A DNA stretch of 64,000 nucleotides from Planctomycetaceae bacterium (GTDB lineage: Bacteria > Planctomycetota > Planctomycetia > Planctomycetales > Planctomycetaceae): positions 41,653-105,652 of the forward strand of contig JAQWSQ010000201.1 of the NCBI GenBank assembly GCA_029243145.1. Reading direction: 5' to 3'. This document shows positions 55,644 to 64,000 of the stretch, one piece after another. The position numbers and the translations under genes were made by a program. Position 1 is the first letter of the stretch. Each line of letters starts with the position of its first letter. Below the pieces are notes generated by a model. That model was not told the origin of the DNA. It worked only from the letters and a program-made list of their open reading frames with translations, and made no database searches.

Positions 55644-56084
55644 ATGAACCTCGACGATCCAGTTGCCATCTTTACTGCGGAATCGAACACTGAAGCATTA
55701 TTCCTGCAACAATTATTGGAGAGGGCAGGTATTAAGGCCGTGTGCGTCGAAGACAATACGGATGTCGGACTCTCGATTGGAGGAGACATCCCCGGTCTCC
55801 ACAATCCACAAGTCTGGATCAGTCGTGCCGATACGGAGTTTGTGTCAAGTCTGCTGGAAAGGTATGAGGAACTGCGAGACTCCAAGCAGGCGTTGAGGTA
55901 TGCCGACGATGCGGAACAAATTGAAGTCGTGTGCGACGAATGCGATCAGGTCTCCTCGTTTTCTGCATCACTGGCAGGGACCGTCCAGGAATGCATTCGT
56001 TGTGCCACGTTTCTGGATGTGGGCGAAGAAGAGGAAGACTCGATGGCAAACGAGTGGGATGTCCCCATCGACGAAGAAGAATAA
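55644..56084 (+). CDS. DUF2007-like protein with C-terminal zinc-ribbon-like motif
   Basis: This 146-residue protein begins with a DUF2007-type domain (DPVAIFTAESNTEALFLQQL, ISRADTEFVSSLLERYEEL), a small alpha-beta unit sometimes called a putative signal-transducing domain. Residues about 95-120 carry CDECDQ and CIRCAT, two CxxC pairs that could bind zinc. The tail is strongly acidic. Cytoplasmic and of unknown function. Confidence 0.78.
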   Translation: MNLDDPVAIFTAESNTEALFLQQLLERAGIKAVCVEDNTDVGLSIGGDIPGLHNPQVWISRADTEFVSSLLERYEELRDSKQALRYADDAEQIEVVCDECDQVSSFSASLAGTVQECIRCATFLDVGEEEEDSMANEWDVPIDEEE

Positions 56085-56294
56085 GACGAGACCACGGACG
56101 CGCGGCGCACAGTAAATAGCAAGTGAACCCCTTGTGTTAGGTCGACAGTCCTCTGTCGGCATGAGCCATGGTTTAGGGACAGAGGAATTAAACACACTGT
56201 GTTTTCCTGAATTTGTTCGCTCTCGAATCAGCGAAGAATTTGATATAAGATCTATCTAACCCGTTTTGAGCGTTATTTTGTTGCCCAAGTTGAA

Positions 56295-57335
56295 ATGAGA
56301 GAAATGGCAAGTACAGGTAGGGAGAACATCACTCACATTGAATCAATCCGAAGGCTCTTTCAGGCCTTTCGAGATGGAAATGATTCTGCGTTTCATAAGC
56401 TCGCCCAATCGATCATTACTGATCAACTTGCAGCAAATCACCACAGTGTTGCCAAAGCGATGCAAGCTGCATTGGGTAAACCTAATAAAGACTCCGCGAA
56501 AACGTCTGGAAAAATTCTTGGCACTCTCCGCAAGAAAGAACATCATCAATTCCTCACGATTTATCATGAGCCGTGTAGCACGGAGCACTTGCTATTAGAG
56601 GACAGCGTTCGAAGCAGAGTAGATCGCTTTATCGATGAACGCAACAACGCCAATAAACTTGCCAGTTACGGTTTAGCTCCCAAATCTAAATTACTTTTCT
56701 GGGGGCCACCCGGTTGTGGGAAAACCTTAACCGCTCATTATTTGGCCAATCAGTTTAATCTCAAAGTGGGAGTTGTTCGGCTCAGTTCTCTAATTTCCAG
56801 CTATCTGGGTGATACAGCAGCGCATATTCAACAGGTTTTCGAAGAGGCCCAAAACGAGCCGATGGTTCTTCTGTTCGATGAAATCGACTCCATAGCCAAA
56901 ACTCGGGATGACTCAAGGGATGTTGGAGAGTTAAAACGTGTCGTGAATAGCCTGCTTCAGTCGATTGATACATTCGTCGCGAAAGAAAGTATTCTTATCG
57001 GTGCAAGTAATCATCAGTACTTACTGGATCCTGCGATCTGGCGAAGATTTGACGATGTGCTGCTTTTTCCCAAGCCTTCATCGAAAACGAGAAAAGAATA
57101 TTTGAGAAAGCAGATGAACGGGGTGGCTTACAAAGGCTCAATTGAAGGCCCGGTATATAAATGTTCATGATTGTCATTTGCGCAGATTGAACATATTATC
57201 ATTGAGTCTCTCAAATCAATGATATTGGGTGACCAGGAAGAACTCACCAGTCACCAAGTTTCCATCGAAATCAAATACATGCGGGGCATGATGGAAGCGA
57301 TGCATCAACAACGGCCCGAATCTGATGAAGAATGA
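56295..57335 (+). pseudogene. AAA ATPase partner of a subtilase, interrupted by an in-frame stop
   Basis: The frame begins at ATG 56295. A helical N-terminus (about 100 residues) leads to an AAA domain: LLFWGPPGCGKTLTAHYLA (Walker A, about residue 135), PMVLLFDEIDSIAKT (Walker B), ESILIGASNHQYLLDPAIWRRFD (sensor and arginine region). At 57168-57170 a TGA interrupts YKCS and LSFAQIEHIIIESLKSMIL, the expected final helical domain, in the same frame up to a stop at 57333. A Gly codon GGA changed to TGA would explain it. The subtilase gene overlaps the end. As read, the protein lacks its lid domain and is probably inactive. Confidence 0.82.
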
Positions 57336-59769
57336 TTATCCACCTCGTCAATTTGCTGAGCCTGTGAAGGCGGCCTACGCTGGGGATAAGCCGCAATTCT
57401 TTCCATTATGAGAGGAAATTATTGCGAGACGCACGGAAATTGCAGCATACCTCGGAATCAGAATTCAATCTCTCAATTCAGAACTCAGCAAACTCTCCGA
57501 ATCGCAACGCAAGGCACTATTCTTCAAGATCAAACACTCGGGTCCGGTCAGTCTTGGTGGAACAGGCCTTAAACCGGTCGTTTCTCTTTCCGATTCTGAG
57601 ACGTTGGCGATCCCAAGAACCGATGATTTCACATTTGACCGTCTCTCGGGAAAAGTGGATGCTTTTGGAACAGCACCACTGGAGAAAGGTCGTCCGAAAG
57701 AGCAGGAAATAGCGAATCTGGAAGATCTTTTTCTGGATGAACCCGAGGACCGTCTCGCTGAAGAGCTGGAGTCTGATTACGAGAATCTGATTCAAAAGGA
57801 CTTTCTAATAATAGAGGTGGAAATTCTTGTCCCACTGGTCCAAGAAAAAAATAAGATCAAAGATGCCATTGGACTTCATTTGAAAAATTTGAAGCAGAGA
57901 TTGATTTTTGACAATGGTGCTTTATTAGATCACGACATCCAGCATAATTTTTGTAGAGCCGTCATCAGATGTAGCGGTAAATTCTTTCAAGAGCTTGTCG
58001 AAGACGACAAATGGCAAACTGTCATCTTTCGGTTTGAACCACGACCGGAGTTCGAGTCATTTCATGAGACTTGGAAAGAATTTCAATTTGCGAAGTTAAA
58101 TCCGATCGAATCACCAGCAGATGATGCCCCCATTGTCTGTGTGGTCGATTCGGGAGTCTCTGCGGGCAATCCATTTTTGAAACCGGTTAAGAAAACGGAA
58201 TTACTGAAATCTTATCTGGAGAACGAGCCAGAAAATCCCGCTGATGGTAATGGGCACGGTTCAGGTGTCGCTTCCCTTGTCTCGTACTACGCACTCTCGC
58301 TAGCTGCCGACACCGACAACCAGCCAAAGGTATGGATCGCAAGTGCGCGGATTTTGGATTCCGAAAATCAGTTTGTAGAGGAACAACTTTTCTCGAATGT
58401 ACTCAAAGATGTTGGTCTACCGCAAGTTTGCGCCACTTGGAGTCAGAATATTCAACCTCTCGGCGAATAATATCGCCAGAAACTGGAGCTCCGAAAACAA
58501 AATCTCGTTTCCCAGACAATCATGGGTGGCTCGCACAATCGATCAATTGAGCAGAGAGCATGATGTTGTTTTTGTTGTCTCTGCTGGAAATCTTCCAAAA
58601 GAATATATCCGGGATTTTCTCAACAATGAAAACTCTTATCCCGATTATTTACTTGCGGCTGATTCGAAAATCTCCGATCCGTGGCAAGCGGCGCTCGCTG
58701 TAAGTGTCGGTTCTGTCACACCGTCTGAGCGAATGAAAGTTGTTGGATCCACGGATATGAAAATTGCTGATGCCTCAGAACCATCTCCGTTCACAAGGTC
58801 TGGGCCTGGAATCTCAAAAGAACATAAACCTGACGTTGTCGAAGTTGGTGGAAATCTCGTCAGCGATTCCGAGACCAATTATGTACGCGCGAATCTGGGG
58901 ACCGACGTTGTTATGGCAAGCAAAAATCTCTCGCCAGCCATTCAGTACAATTGGGTAACGAGTTTTTCCGCCGCTCGCGTGTCTCACAAGCTCGCTTTAA
59001 TCCTTTCGGATCTGGAAGAACTCATCGATGACCATATCTCTGGTCCTCTCATGAAGGCTTTTTTGATCAATTCTGCGCAACATCCTTCTCACCCAACCGA
59101 AGCTGTCGATCAACTGCAATCGATTGAGAACAAATGCTGGTTGAATGTTTTCGGGCATGGTATGCCTGACCATCTGAAAGCAAAAATTTGCGATGATTAT
59201 TCGATTATTCTCTACAATCAGGGCACAATAAGTCACAGTGAGATTCTTTTTTTTGATGTACCTGTTCCCTCAGAACTTGTTAAATCTGATGACAAGGTAC
59301 GTCTGAGTATAACGGTCGTTTCTGATCCTGAAGTTCAAAAGTGGGGTCTAGGAAATTATCACAGCCCCGCCCTCAAATGGCGACTCTTTTGTGGTGATGT
59401 CAATAAACCAGAAATTATTGAATCTATGTCCAAGCTGGACGATTCAGACTCTGAAGGTGAATACCCCGATACTGATCGCCCAACAGACTTAAGCAAGAAA
59501 TTCCAGTATAAAGAACGACGTCGATCTCGTGGGACGATCCAGCATGACTGGATGGAATGGACACACGAAGAAGGGTTCAGCGATAGTCATTATACACTGG
59601 CCGTTTCAGCGACCAAAAACGGTTGGGAAAAAAAATAATTGCCCCAACCAAATTTGCAGTTGTCGTAAGACTTGAAGATCTCGGTAGCGAAGTGGAAATC
59701 TACAGCAAAGTGGTAAACGAAATTGAGAATATCATTGAGCAACAAGTAGAAACCCGTGTAAAAACCTAA
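57325..59769 (+). pseudogene. S8 subtilase paired with the AAA ATPase, with one nonsense and two frameshift lesions
   Basis: ATG 57325 overlaps the AAA gene end by 11 bases. A TGA at 57409 interrupts the frame after 28 codons. It then encodes about 265 residues of N-terminal region and the subtilase core with the catalytic Asp (CVVDSGVSAGNP) and His (GNGHGSGVASL). Near 58411-58415 an extra base shifts the frame; the other frame carries VVFVVSAGN (oxyanion Asn) and YNWVTSFSAARVSHKLA. In that catalytic-Ser motif the usual GTS and SAP are changed to VTS and SAA. At 59628-59635 a run of eight A gives an early TAA; nine would join to a C-terminal tail ending 59769. The lesions suggest a decayed gene or sequencing errors. 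Confidence 0.82.
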
Positions 59770-59771
59770 TC

Positions 59772-61250
59772 TCACTCCTTCGGCTTCGTTGGTCCGACGG
59801 TGGGATCAGACAGTAACCTGGCTTTGCTGGTGCCGTTGTTGTAGAGGTCGTACTTGGCGTCGGCGTAGACTTTGAAGAATGCGTCGAGACCTTCTTTCAG
59901 AGCTTGCTGCAATTCTGCTTGCTTTGGCTGGCCGTAGAGATTGATCTTCTCGTCGGGATCGTTGGTCAGGTCGTACAATTCGTGCGGCCCGTCGGGATGT
60001 CGATGGATGTATTTGGCCGTCTTTGTCCGTACACACCGACAGTTTTCCATCTCGTAGAAAACGACATCCTGCCAGGGGATGTCCTTCCCTTTGAAGGCTT
60101 CGGAAAAATCGCGACCGGGTGAATTGGCGTTGAGATTCTTTTTGTCATCCAGATCAAGATAACTCAACAGCGTCGGCATCAAATCGTAATTGCTGACCAG
60201 AATGTCGGACGTTTGCCCGGGACGAATGTGGTTCGTATGTCGAAACATCAGAGGAACTTTCATCATGCCGTCAAAGGCAGTGAGTGGTCGGGTATGGTCA
60301 CCCATTCCCCACAAACCATTCTGACCGCCCATCCATCCCTGATCGGCACAGAAGATGATCAACGTGTTATCATCCAAGCCGAGATCGAGCAGGGTGTCCA
60401 TCACGTCGCCGACACCATCATCGACCCCCGACAATTCTGCCGCGAACCGGCGAATGGAAACAATGTTGTTCAAATACTCTTTATTGTTGAACTGCCACGG
60501 ATGCATTTGGGCACGCGGGAAAGAGGGAAACAAATTCTCGGCGTAATTGTTGTAATGTCGGTTACGCGGTGGATTGAGCAGCAGCTTTCCCAATCCATAC
60601 GGGCCGTTGTAAGAGAGAAACAGAAAGAACGGCTTCTCTTGATTTTGAGTGATGAACTTTTTCGCGTGATCGGTCCACAGATCGGTCAGATAGCGGGGTT
60701 CTTTGTGGAGTTCTCCTCCTTCGATGACTTCCGCATCATAAAATTCGCTCGTGCCGCCATGAGGCATGGTGATCCAGTAATCGTCGAATCCTTCTTGGGG
60801 TGTCATGTTAGCACCGAGATGCCATTTGCCGACGAGTCCGCAAGCGTAGCCGTTCTCTTTGAAGACTTTCGGGAGGCTTCGAAACTCATCGATGGTGCAA
60901 TAAGTATCGTCTCCCATCTGAGCTTCGTTGCGACGCAGAAAACAATGGACGCCGTGCTGAGAGGGAATCAAACCGGTCAGATACGTGGCCCGTGTGGGCG
61001 AGCAAACCGCGTTACTGCTGAAAGCATTCTTGAAACGAATGCCTTCATAGGCAATGCGATCAATGTTAGGGGTCTCGATATCGGGGTTGCCGTAACAACC
61101 GAGCGTCCAGGCACCATGATTGTCGGTCATGATGAGAATCACGTTGGTCGGTCGGTCATCCCCGGCTTCAAACGGGGGAGGAGTTTCTGCGTCTTGAGCC
61201 AAGAGCCAAACGGGACACAGAATCAGAAACATCGCAGACAAATATTGCAT
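59772..61250 (-). CDS. Secreted sulfatase (arylsulfatase-like)
   Basis: The ATG at 61250 follows GAGGTTCATC and opens a signal peptide (MQYLSAMFLILCPVWLLAQ). ILIMTDNHGAWTLGCYG holds the first metal ligands. AVCSPTRATYLTG is the formylglycine motif (Cys83, CxPTR). GLVGKWHLG and FCADQGWMGGQNGLWG follow in the usual order. HELYDLTNDPDEKINLYG is the common C-terminal element. At 492 residues it has normal length. It belongs to a different subgroup from the two iduronate-2-sulfatase-like genes in this window. It is convergent with the decayed subtilase gene. Confidence 0.92.
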   Translation of the reverse strand: MQYLSAMFLILCPVWLLAQDAETPPPFEAGDDRPTNVILIMTDNHGAWTLGCYGNPDIETPNIDRIAYEGIRFKNAFSSNAVCSPTRATYLTGLIPSQHGVHCFLRRNEAQMGDDTYCTIDEFRSLPKVFKENGYACGLVGKWHLGANMTPQEGFDDYWITMPHGGTSEFYDAEVIEGGELHKEPRYLTDLWTDHAKKFITQNQEKPFFLFLSYNGPYGLGKLLLNPPRNRHYNNYAENLFPSFPRAQMHPWQFNNKEYLNNIVSIRRFAAELSGVDDGVGDVMDTLLDLGLDDNTLIIFCADQGWMGGQNGLWGMGDHTRPLTAFDGMMKVPLMFRHTNHIRPGQTSDILVSNYDLMPTLLSYLDLDDKKNLNANSPGRDFSEAFKGKDIPWQDVVFYEMENCRCVRTKTAKYIHRHPDGPHELYDLTNDPDEKINLYGQPKQAELQQALKEGLDAFFKVYADAKYDLYNNGTSKARLLSDPTVGPTKPKE

Positions 61251-61467
61251 GATGAACCTCGGTCGCAATCAAAGGTGACGAACCTCTTCAGTATAACGAG
61301 AGAGATTTTGCGATGGGCGAGTGATTCTGGCGAATTCGATTTTTGAATTGGGATTGGGGATTTTGGAGACTTGAGCGTGTGGCGCAAGCTGAAAGGCATA
61401 GCCGTTGGGCGCAAGCACAACGGATGCGTTCAATTTACATTCCGCGTGACAACAGGTTCGAACCCAT

Positions 61468-61489
61468 CCCGCAAGCTCGCGCTTGTGGG
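61468..61489. repeat. REP-like hairpin
   Basis: CCCGCAAGC, loop TCGC, then GCTTGTGGG form a 9-bp stem with one G-T pair. No T-run follows. Similar CCCGCAAGC-type hairpins are common between planctomycete genes. Confidence 0.65.
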
Positions 61490-61526
61490 CTATGACTTAA
61501 TAGAGATCGTCGGCACCAATGCCCCC

Positions 61527-61540
61527 GCGGCTTGCGCCGC
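61527..61540. repeat. Second REP-like hairpin
   Basis: GCGGC, loop TTGC, GCCGC; CCC and GGG extend the stem after one mismatch. It lies 24 bases from the end of the dioxygenase gene and may mark its transcript end on the minus strand. Confidence 0.5.
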
Positions 61541-61563
61541 AGGGCTATCAGAAATTCAAATAT

Positions 61564-62403
61564 CTACTCTTCGGTTGGGCGGTCGCGATTGGCCCAGTGA
61601 CCACTCGCGTCTTCGCCGGCGACCCAGACGCCTTTCTGATTCCAGTCGAGACCCGCCCGAACATCGGCTGCCGCAAATCGAAGCGTCAATGCACATCGAC
61701 GGCGTTCCGATTCGTTCGCGTTCGAGCCGTGCAACAACAGGTCGGAGTGGATCGAAATCTGACCCGCTTTGAGCGGATTGTCGACCGCGTCGCCGTATTG
61801 CTCCACGTTTTCGATGGTTTGATTCAGGACATTGTCTTCGTGCGAGCCGCTGGGGCGATACGTCATATGTCCGAACTTATGCGAGCCGGAGATGAATCGC
61901 ATGTTGGCGTTTTCAGGGTCGGCGTCATCAATGGCTAACCAAACCGTCACCGCTTTGGAGGGAGATAAAGGCCAATAGCTGGCATCCTGATGCCAGGCGA
62001 CTTGCTTGCCATCATGGGGCATCTTGCAAAAGAAGTGAGAACCCCAACCGATGATGTTGGCTCCCAGGATGTCTTTGACACTCGCCACGATCTTGGGGTG
62101 ATGCAACAAATCCCAGACTCGACCATGGCGTAGATGAGCCGAGCTGATCGAATAGCTGTCACCACCCTCGGCAATGTATTTCTCTAACAGGTTGTCGAAG
62201 TAGCCACGTAAATCGATGACTTCTTCGTCTGAAAAGATCTCAACGGGTCGCACATAGCCGTTGTTATTGAACGTCGCGATTTGTTCGGCTGTGAGGACTT
62301 CGGGAGTCTCATTGGTGGTGGGATAGAAAGAGAGATCCCGTTCCATGGCATTCAACTCGTCTTGGTCGGGAATCATTTTGAAGGAGGCAGGTTTGTCGTT
62401 CAT
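61564..62403 (-). CDS. Phytanoyl-CoA dioxygenase (PhyH) family protein
   Basis: This 279-residue protein is a 2-oxoglutarate, Fe(II)-dependent oxygenase. QVAWHQDASYWPLSP (about residue 140) holds the HxD iron-binding pair, and SIHSDLLLHGSNANESERRR holds the distal His and the Arg that binds 2-oxoglutarate. The N-terminal part (LTAEQIATFNNNGYVRPVEIF) is typical for the family. The substrate is not known; these enzymes hydroxylate diverse small molecules. The ATG at 62403 has no strong ribosome-binding site. The C45 hydrolase gene lies upstream on the same strand. Confidence 0.92.
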   Translation of the reverse strand: MNDKPASFKMIPDQDELNAMERDLSFYPTTNETPEVLTAEQIATFNNNGYVRPVEIFSDEEVIDLRGYFDNLLEKYIAEGGDSYSISSAHLRHGRVWDLLHHPKIVASVKDILGANIIGWGSHFFCKMPHDGKQVAWHQDASYWPLSPSKAVTVWLAIDDADPENANMRFISGSHKFGHMTYRPSGSHEDNVLNQTIENVEQYGDAVDNPLKAGQISIHSDLLLHGSNANESERRRCALTLRFAAADVRAGLDWNQKGVWVAGEDASGHWANRDRPTEE

Positions 62404-62482
62404 GGTCGTCAATCGGTTGATACGAGGTAGGGAAAACTTACTTTTCTCGCTCCCAAGGAGGACCTTGGGAAGCAGTCAATAC

Positions 62483-63688
62483 TTATTTTTCAGCAACGGC
62501 TTTAGGTTTTTCAAACGGGATCAGCTTCGCGTCGGGAGATGGCTTGCGTTGCAACAGTTCGCTGAGTTGAAATTGCTGGTACTTTTGGTCGGCTGCCGGC
62601 TGGCCATCGGCTGTCGCATTGGCGACCCAGAATCGCGTCGATTTCGGTTCAAACAAAACATTGTGCAAGTTCGATTTCATCGCCACCCCTCGATCCATCA
62701 GTCGAAGCGCCTCCTCGGGACCAATGTTTCCATGTTTGGCTTCGACACGGCGTACGAGTTCTTCGTAGCGACCATCCGCAGAGAGCAGGGCACAATCTTT
62801 AACGGGAAGGGGCAAGAGATCGTGTTTTTCGCCCGGACGAATCACGCGGAATTTGTCCCAAGAGGCTTCCATGCCGACCGCCGTGTTGTCCTTGGCGTCT
62901 GCAATCACGTAATAATATTCACAGGTGCGGGGGTTATCTCGGAAGACGCTGATCGCCTCTTCGAGCGTGTTTCCCTTTTCGAGCGCTTCGCGGACGAGAA
63001 ACGCCATCGGAATTCCTTCCCAATGACCGAGGCCTCGACCACCCATTTCACCAATGGAAACATGCTTGGCGTTCATTCCCGTGACGCTACCAATGAATCC
63101 CGCATAGCTGACGTTTACAAACGGGATTCCATCTTTCGGTTCGGCCACAATGATGACGGCATGCTCTTGGAGTTTCCAACCGATGGCATAATCGAGAACG
63201 CGACCGTGATAAAGCGTTCCATCTTTGGTGGCCGAATCCATAATGGCAAAGCCGCTGCAATGAAACATCTCGGGGATAAAATTACCGACTCGGGCATCAT
63301 GCCTGTCGAGACCCGAACCGTCTGCCAAGCCGTCCAGTTCCTCGAAGAATTTTTTCGGGACATGTGGTTCTTGAATCCGCAAGATCGTGCCGATCAACTG
63401 TTTGGGTGTGACCTTGATCGGTCCAAAATCGATCAGCTTGATGCCACCTTTTTCCTGAACCAGATAGTTCATGTTTTCGCGAACATCTTTTTTCAGCAAA
63501 GCTCCGTGCTGATATCCCATCTCGTAGGGAGTCCCTTTGAGATGCAAAACCGGGTACCCGTCGATCATTTCCAGCCAACCTTGACCGCAACGAGCCACCG
63601 TTTGCGCAGAGGTCGCGCTGATCGAAATCAGCAAAACCGCGCACAAGACAAAGCTTATCGAAATATATCGGAGACAGGAGCGATTCAT
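62483..63688 (-). CDS. C45-type autoproteolytic acyltransferase/hydrolase, secreted
   Basis: The 401-residue protein has a signal peptide (CLRYISISFVLCAVLLISIS). LKGTPYEMGYQHGALLKKDV is the C45 N-terminal hallmark. EMFHCSGFAIMDSATKDGTLYHGRVLDY contains the Cys that would become the N-terminal nucleophile after self-cleavage. C45 enzymes include isopenicillin N acyltransferase and many uncharacterised amidases. Here export suggests breakdown of amide-linked compounds outside the cytoplasm. It lies between the PhyH dioxygenase and the SMP-30-like gene on the same strand. Confidence 0.88.
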   Translation of the reverse strand: MNRSCLRYISISFVLCAVLLISISATSAQTVARCGQGWLEMIDGYPVLHLKGTPYEMGYQHGALLKKDVRENMNYLVQEKGGIKLIDFGPIKVTPKQLIGTILRIQEPHVPKKFFEELDGLADGSGLDRHDARVGNFIPEMFHCSGFAIMDSATKDGTLYHGRVLDYAIGWKLQEHAVIIVAEPKDGIPFVNVSYAGFIGSVTGMNAKHVSIGEMGGRGLGHWEGIPMAFLVREALEKGNTLEEAISVFRDNPRTCEYYYVIADAKDNTAVGMEASWDKFRVIRPGEKHDLLPLPVKDCALLSADGRYEELVRRVEAKHGNIGPEEALRLMDRGVAMKSNLHNVLFEPKSTRFWVANATADGQPAADQKYQQFQLSELLQRKPSPDAKLIPFEKPKAVAEK

Positions 63689-63698
63689 ATCGGCCTCA

Positions 63699-64000
63699 TT
63701 ATTGTGATACAGATTTTTTGATTGGAATATGACTGATGCCGTGCGTTTTGGTTTTTCGACGGTAGACTTTATCGGAAGACGTCACATATAAGTAGCTGAG
63801 ATCAGGGCCTCCAAAAGTGGCGTTTGACATATATTTTTCTTGCGGCTTGAGAATCACTCCCCCCATACGCCCGGTGGGATCGAACATCTGCAAACCGGCT
63901 CGCGTGGAGACATACACACGGCCATCCGCATCAACCGTCATCCCATCGGCTCCGGAGATATCAAAAGAGGTATCCAGACGGAGAGGTTGATAGTATTTGT
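63699..64000 (-). CDS. SMP-30/gluconolactonase-like protein, C-terminal part only
   Basis: The frame is open from the window end to a stop at 63699. It reads ...DISGADGMTVDADGRVYVST, AGLQMFDPTGRMGGVILKP and GGPDLSYLYVTSSDKVYRRK, the last blades of an SMP-30/gluconolactonase beta-propeller. GADGMTVDADG holds residues usually involved in metal binding. The 5' end and any signal peptide lie outside the window. It probably hydrolyses a sugar lactone or acts as a related esterase. Confidence 0.85.
   Translation of the reverse strand, partial: KYYQPLRLDTSFDISGADGMTVDADGRVYVSTRAGLQMFDPTGRMGGVILKPQEKYMSNATFGGPDLSYLYVTSSDKVYRRKTKTHGISHIPIKKSVSQ

Larger units (their letters stand above)
61251..61563. 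other. Intergenic region with REP-like hairpins
   Basis: About 310 bases between the sulfatase start and the dioxygenase stop. It contains two short inverted repeats (61468-61489 and 61527-61540) and repeated GGCGCAAGC words near 61381 and 61409. No gene recognised. Confidence 0.5.

Noticed and set aside
59628..59638. Programmed frameshift in the subtilase gene at an A-run
   Set aside because: The gene also has an in-frame stop and an unrelated extra base, so decay or base error explains the A-run better than programmed recoding.
60213..61346. 377-codon plus-strand frame opposite a sulfatase
   Set aside because: The sulfatase frame on the minus strand carries all expected motifs; this is its antisense shadow.
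61454..61466. GGTTCGAACCC-like word resembling a tRNA T-arm
   Set aside because: No acceptor, D- or anticodon arm could be folded around it, and it lies inside a repeat-rich gap.
62345..63721. 458-codon plus-strand frame opposite the C45 hydrolase
   Set aside because: It spans the start of another gene and the reverse of a signal-peptide protein; no domain recognised.

Overview
The window looks like a chromosomal segment of a planctomycete (Planctomycetota, probably a Planctomycetales relative). The evidence is the gene repertoire rather than one marker: three secreted formylglycine sulfatases, a DUF1501 protein, a PVC-type HEAT-repeat/cytochrome c dehydrogenase, Gfo/Idh/MocA and PhoX proteins with twin-arginine-like leaders, an ECF sigma factor next to a Ser/Thr kinase, secreted YTV-repeat and LRR lipoproteins, and very long secreted HEAT and TPR proteins. 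Coding density is high, both strands are used in short runs, and base composition looks near 50% G+C by eye. No rRNA, tRNA, CRISPR array, insertion sequence or integrase was seen.

Layout. 1-8.4 kb: polysaccharide and ester processing (a DUF5060 protein with an internal stop, a sulfatase, an alpha/beta hydrolase, DUF1501, a GH15-like protein, a YTV-repeat protein). 8.4-13.5 kb: cobalamin adenosyltransferase, a HEAT/TPR exoprotein, aldose 1-epimerase and a small conserved-looking protein. 13.5-15.6 kb: an ammonium transporter behind a near-consensus sigma-54 promoter and a structured leader. 15.7-18.7 kb: an ECF sigma factor and a Ser/Thr kinase cut off at its HRD motif where it meets the tail of an oppositely oriented PQQ-propeller gene. 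19-26.3 kb: glycosyltransferase, MalY-type lyase, PhoX, sulfatase, and a Na+/solute symporter with a 53-residue membrane partner. 26.4-31.8 kb: Fur-like DNA-binding domain, pyruvate kinase, a DUF255 thioredoxin protein, a MoxR ATPase. 32-38 kb: PAP2 phosphatase, MT-A70 methyltransferase, bioD, a zinc-ribbon membrane protein, rpsD, adenylate kinase. 38-45 kb: a giant TPR protein, a Ycf46-like AAA ATPase, a Dabb protein, an acyl-carrier-like lipoprotein, a site-2 protease. 45-55 kb: nadC, an oxidoreductase, two LRR lipoproteins, and a two-gene unit of an isochorismatase/ThuA fusion and a PVC cytochrome protein. 55-60 kb: repeats, a DUF2007 protein, and an AAA ATPase-subtilase pair carrying four inactivating lesions. 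60-64 kb: a sulfatase, a PhyH dioxygenase, a C45 hydrolase and a partial SMP-30/gluconolactonase.

Most genes fit a heterotrophic marine or aquatic planctomycete that desulfates, de-esterifies and oxidises complex carbohydrate outside the cytoplasm, with scattered housekeeping genes between. The features most worth a second look are the decayed AAA-subtilase module, the sigma-kinase/PQQ junction, the sigma-54/leader region before amt, the tiny symporter partner, the acyl-carrier-like lipoprotein that lacks its serine, and several compact intergenic repeat arrays. All functional assignments come from reading the sequence; no database search was run.
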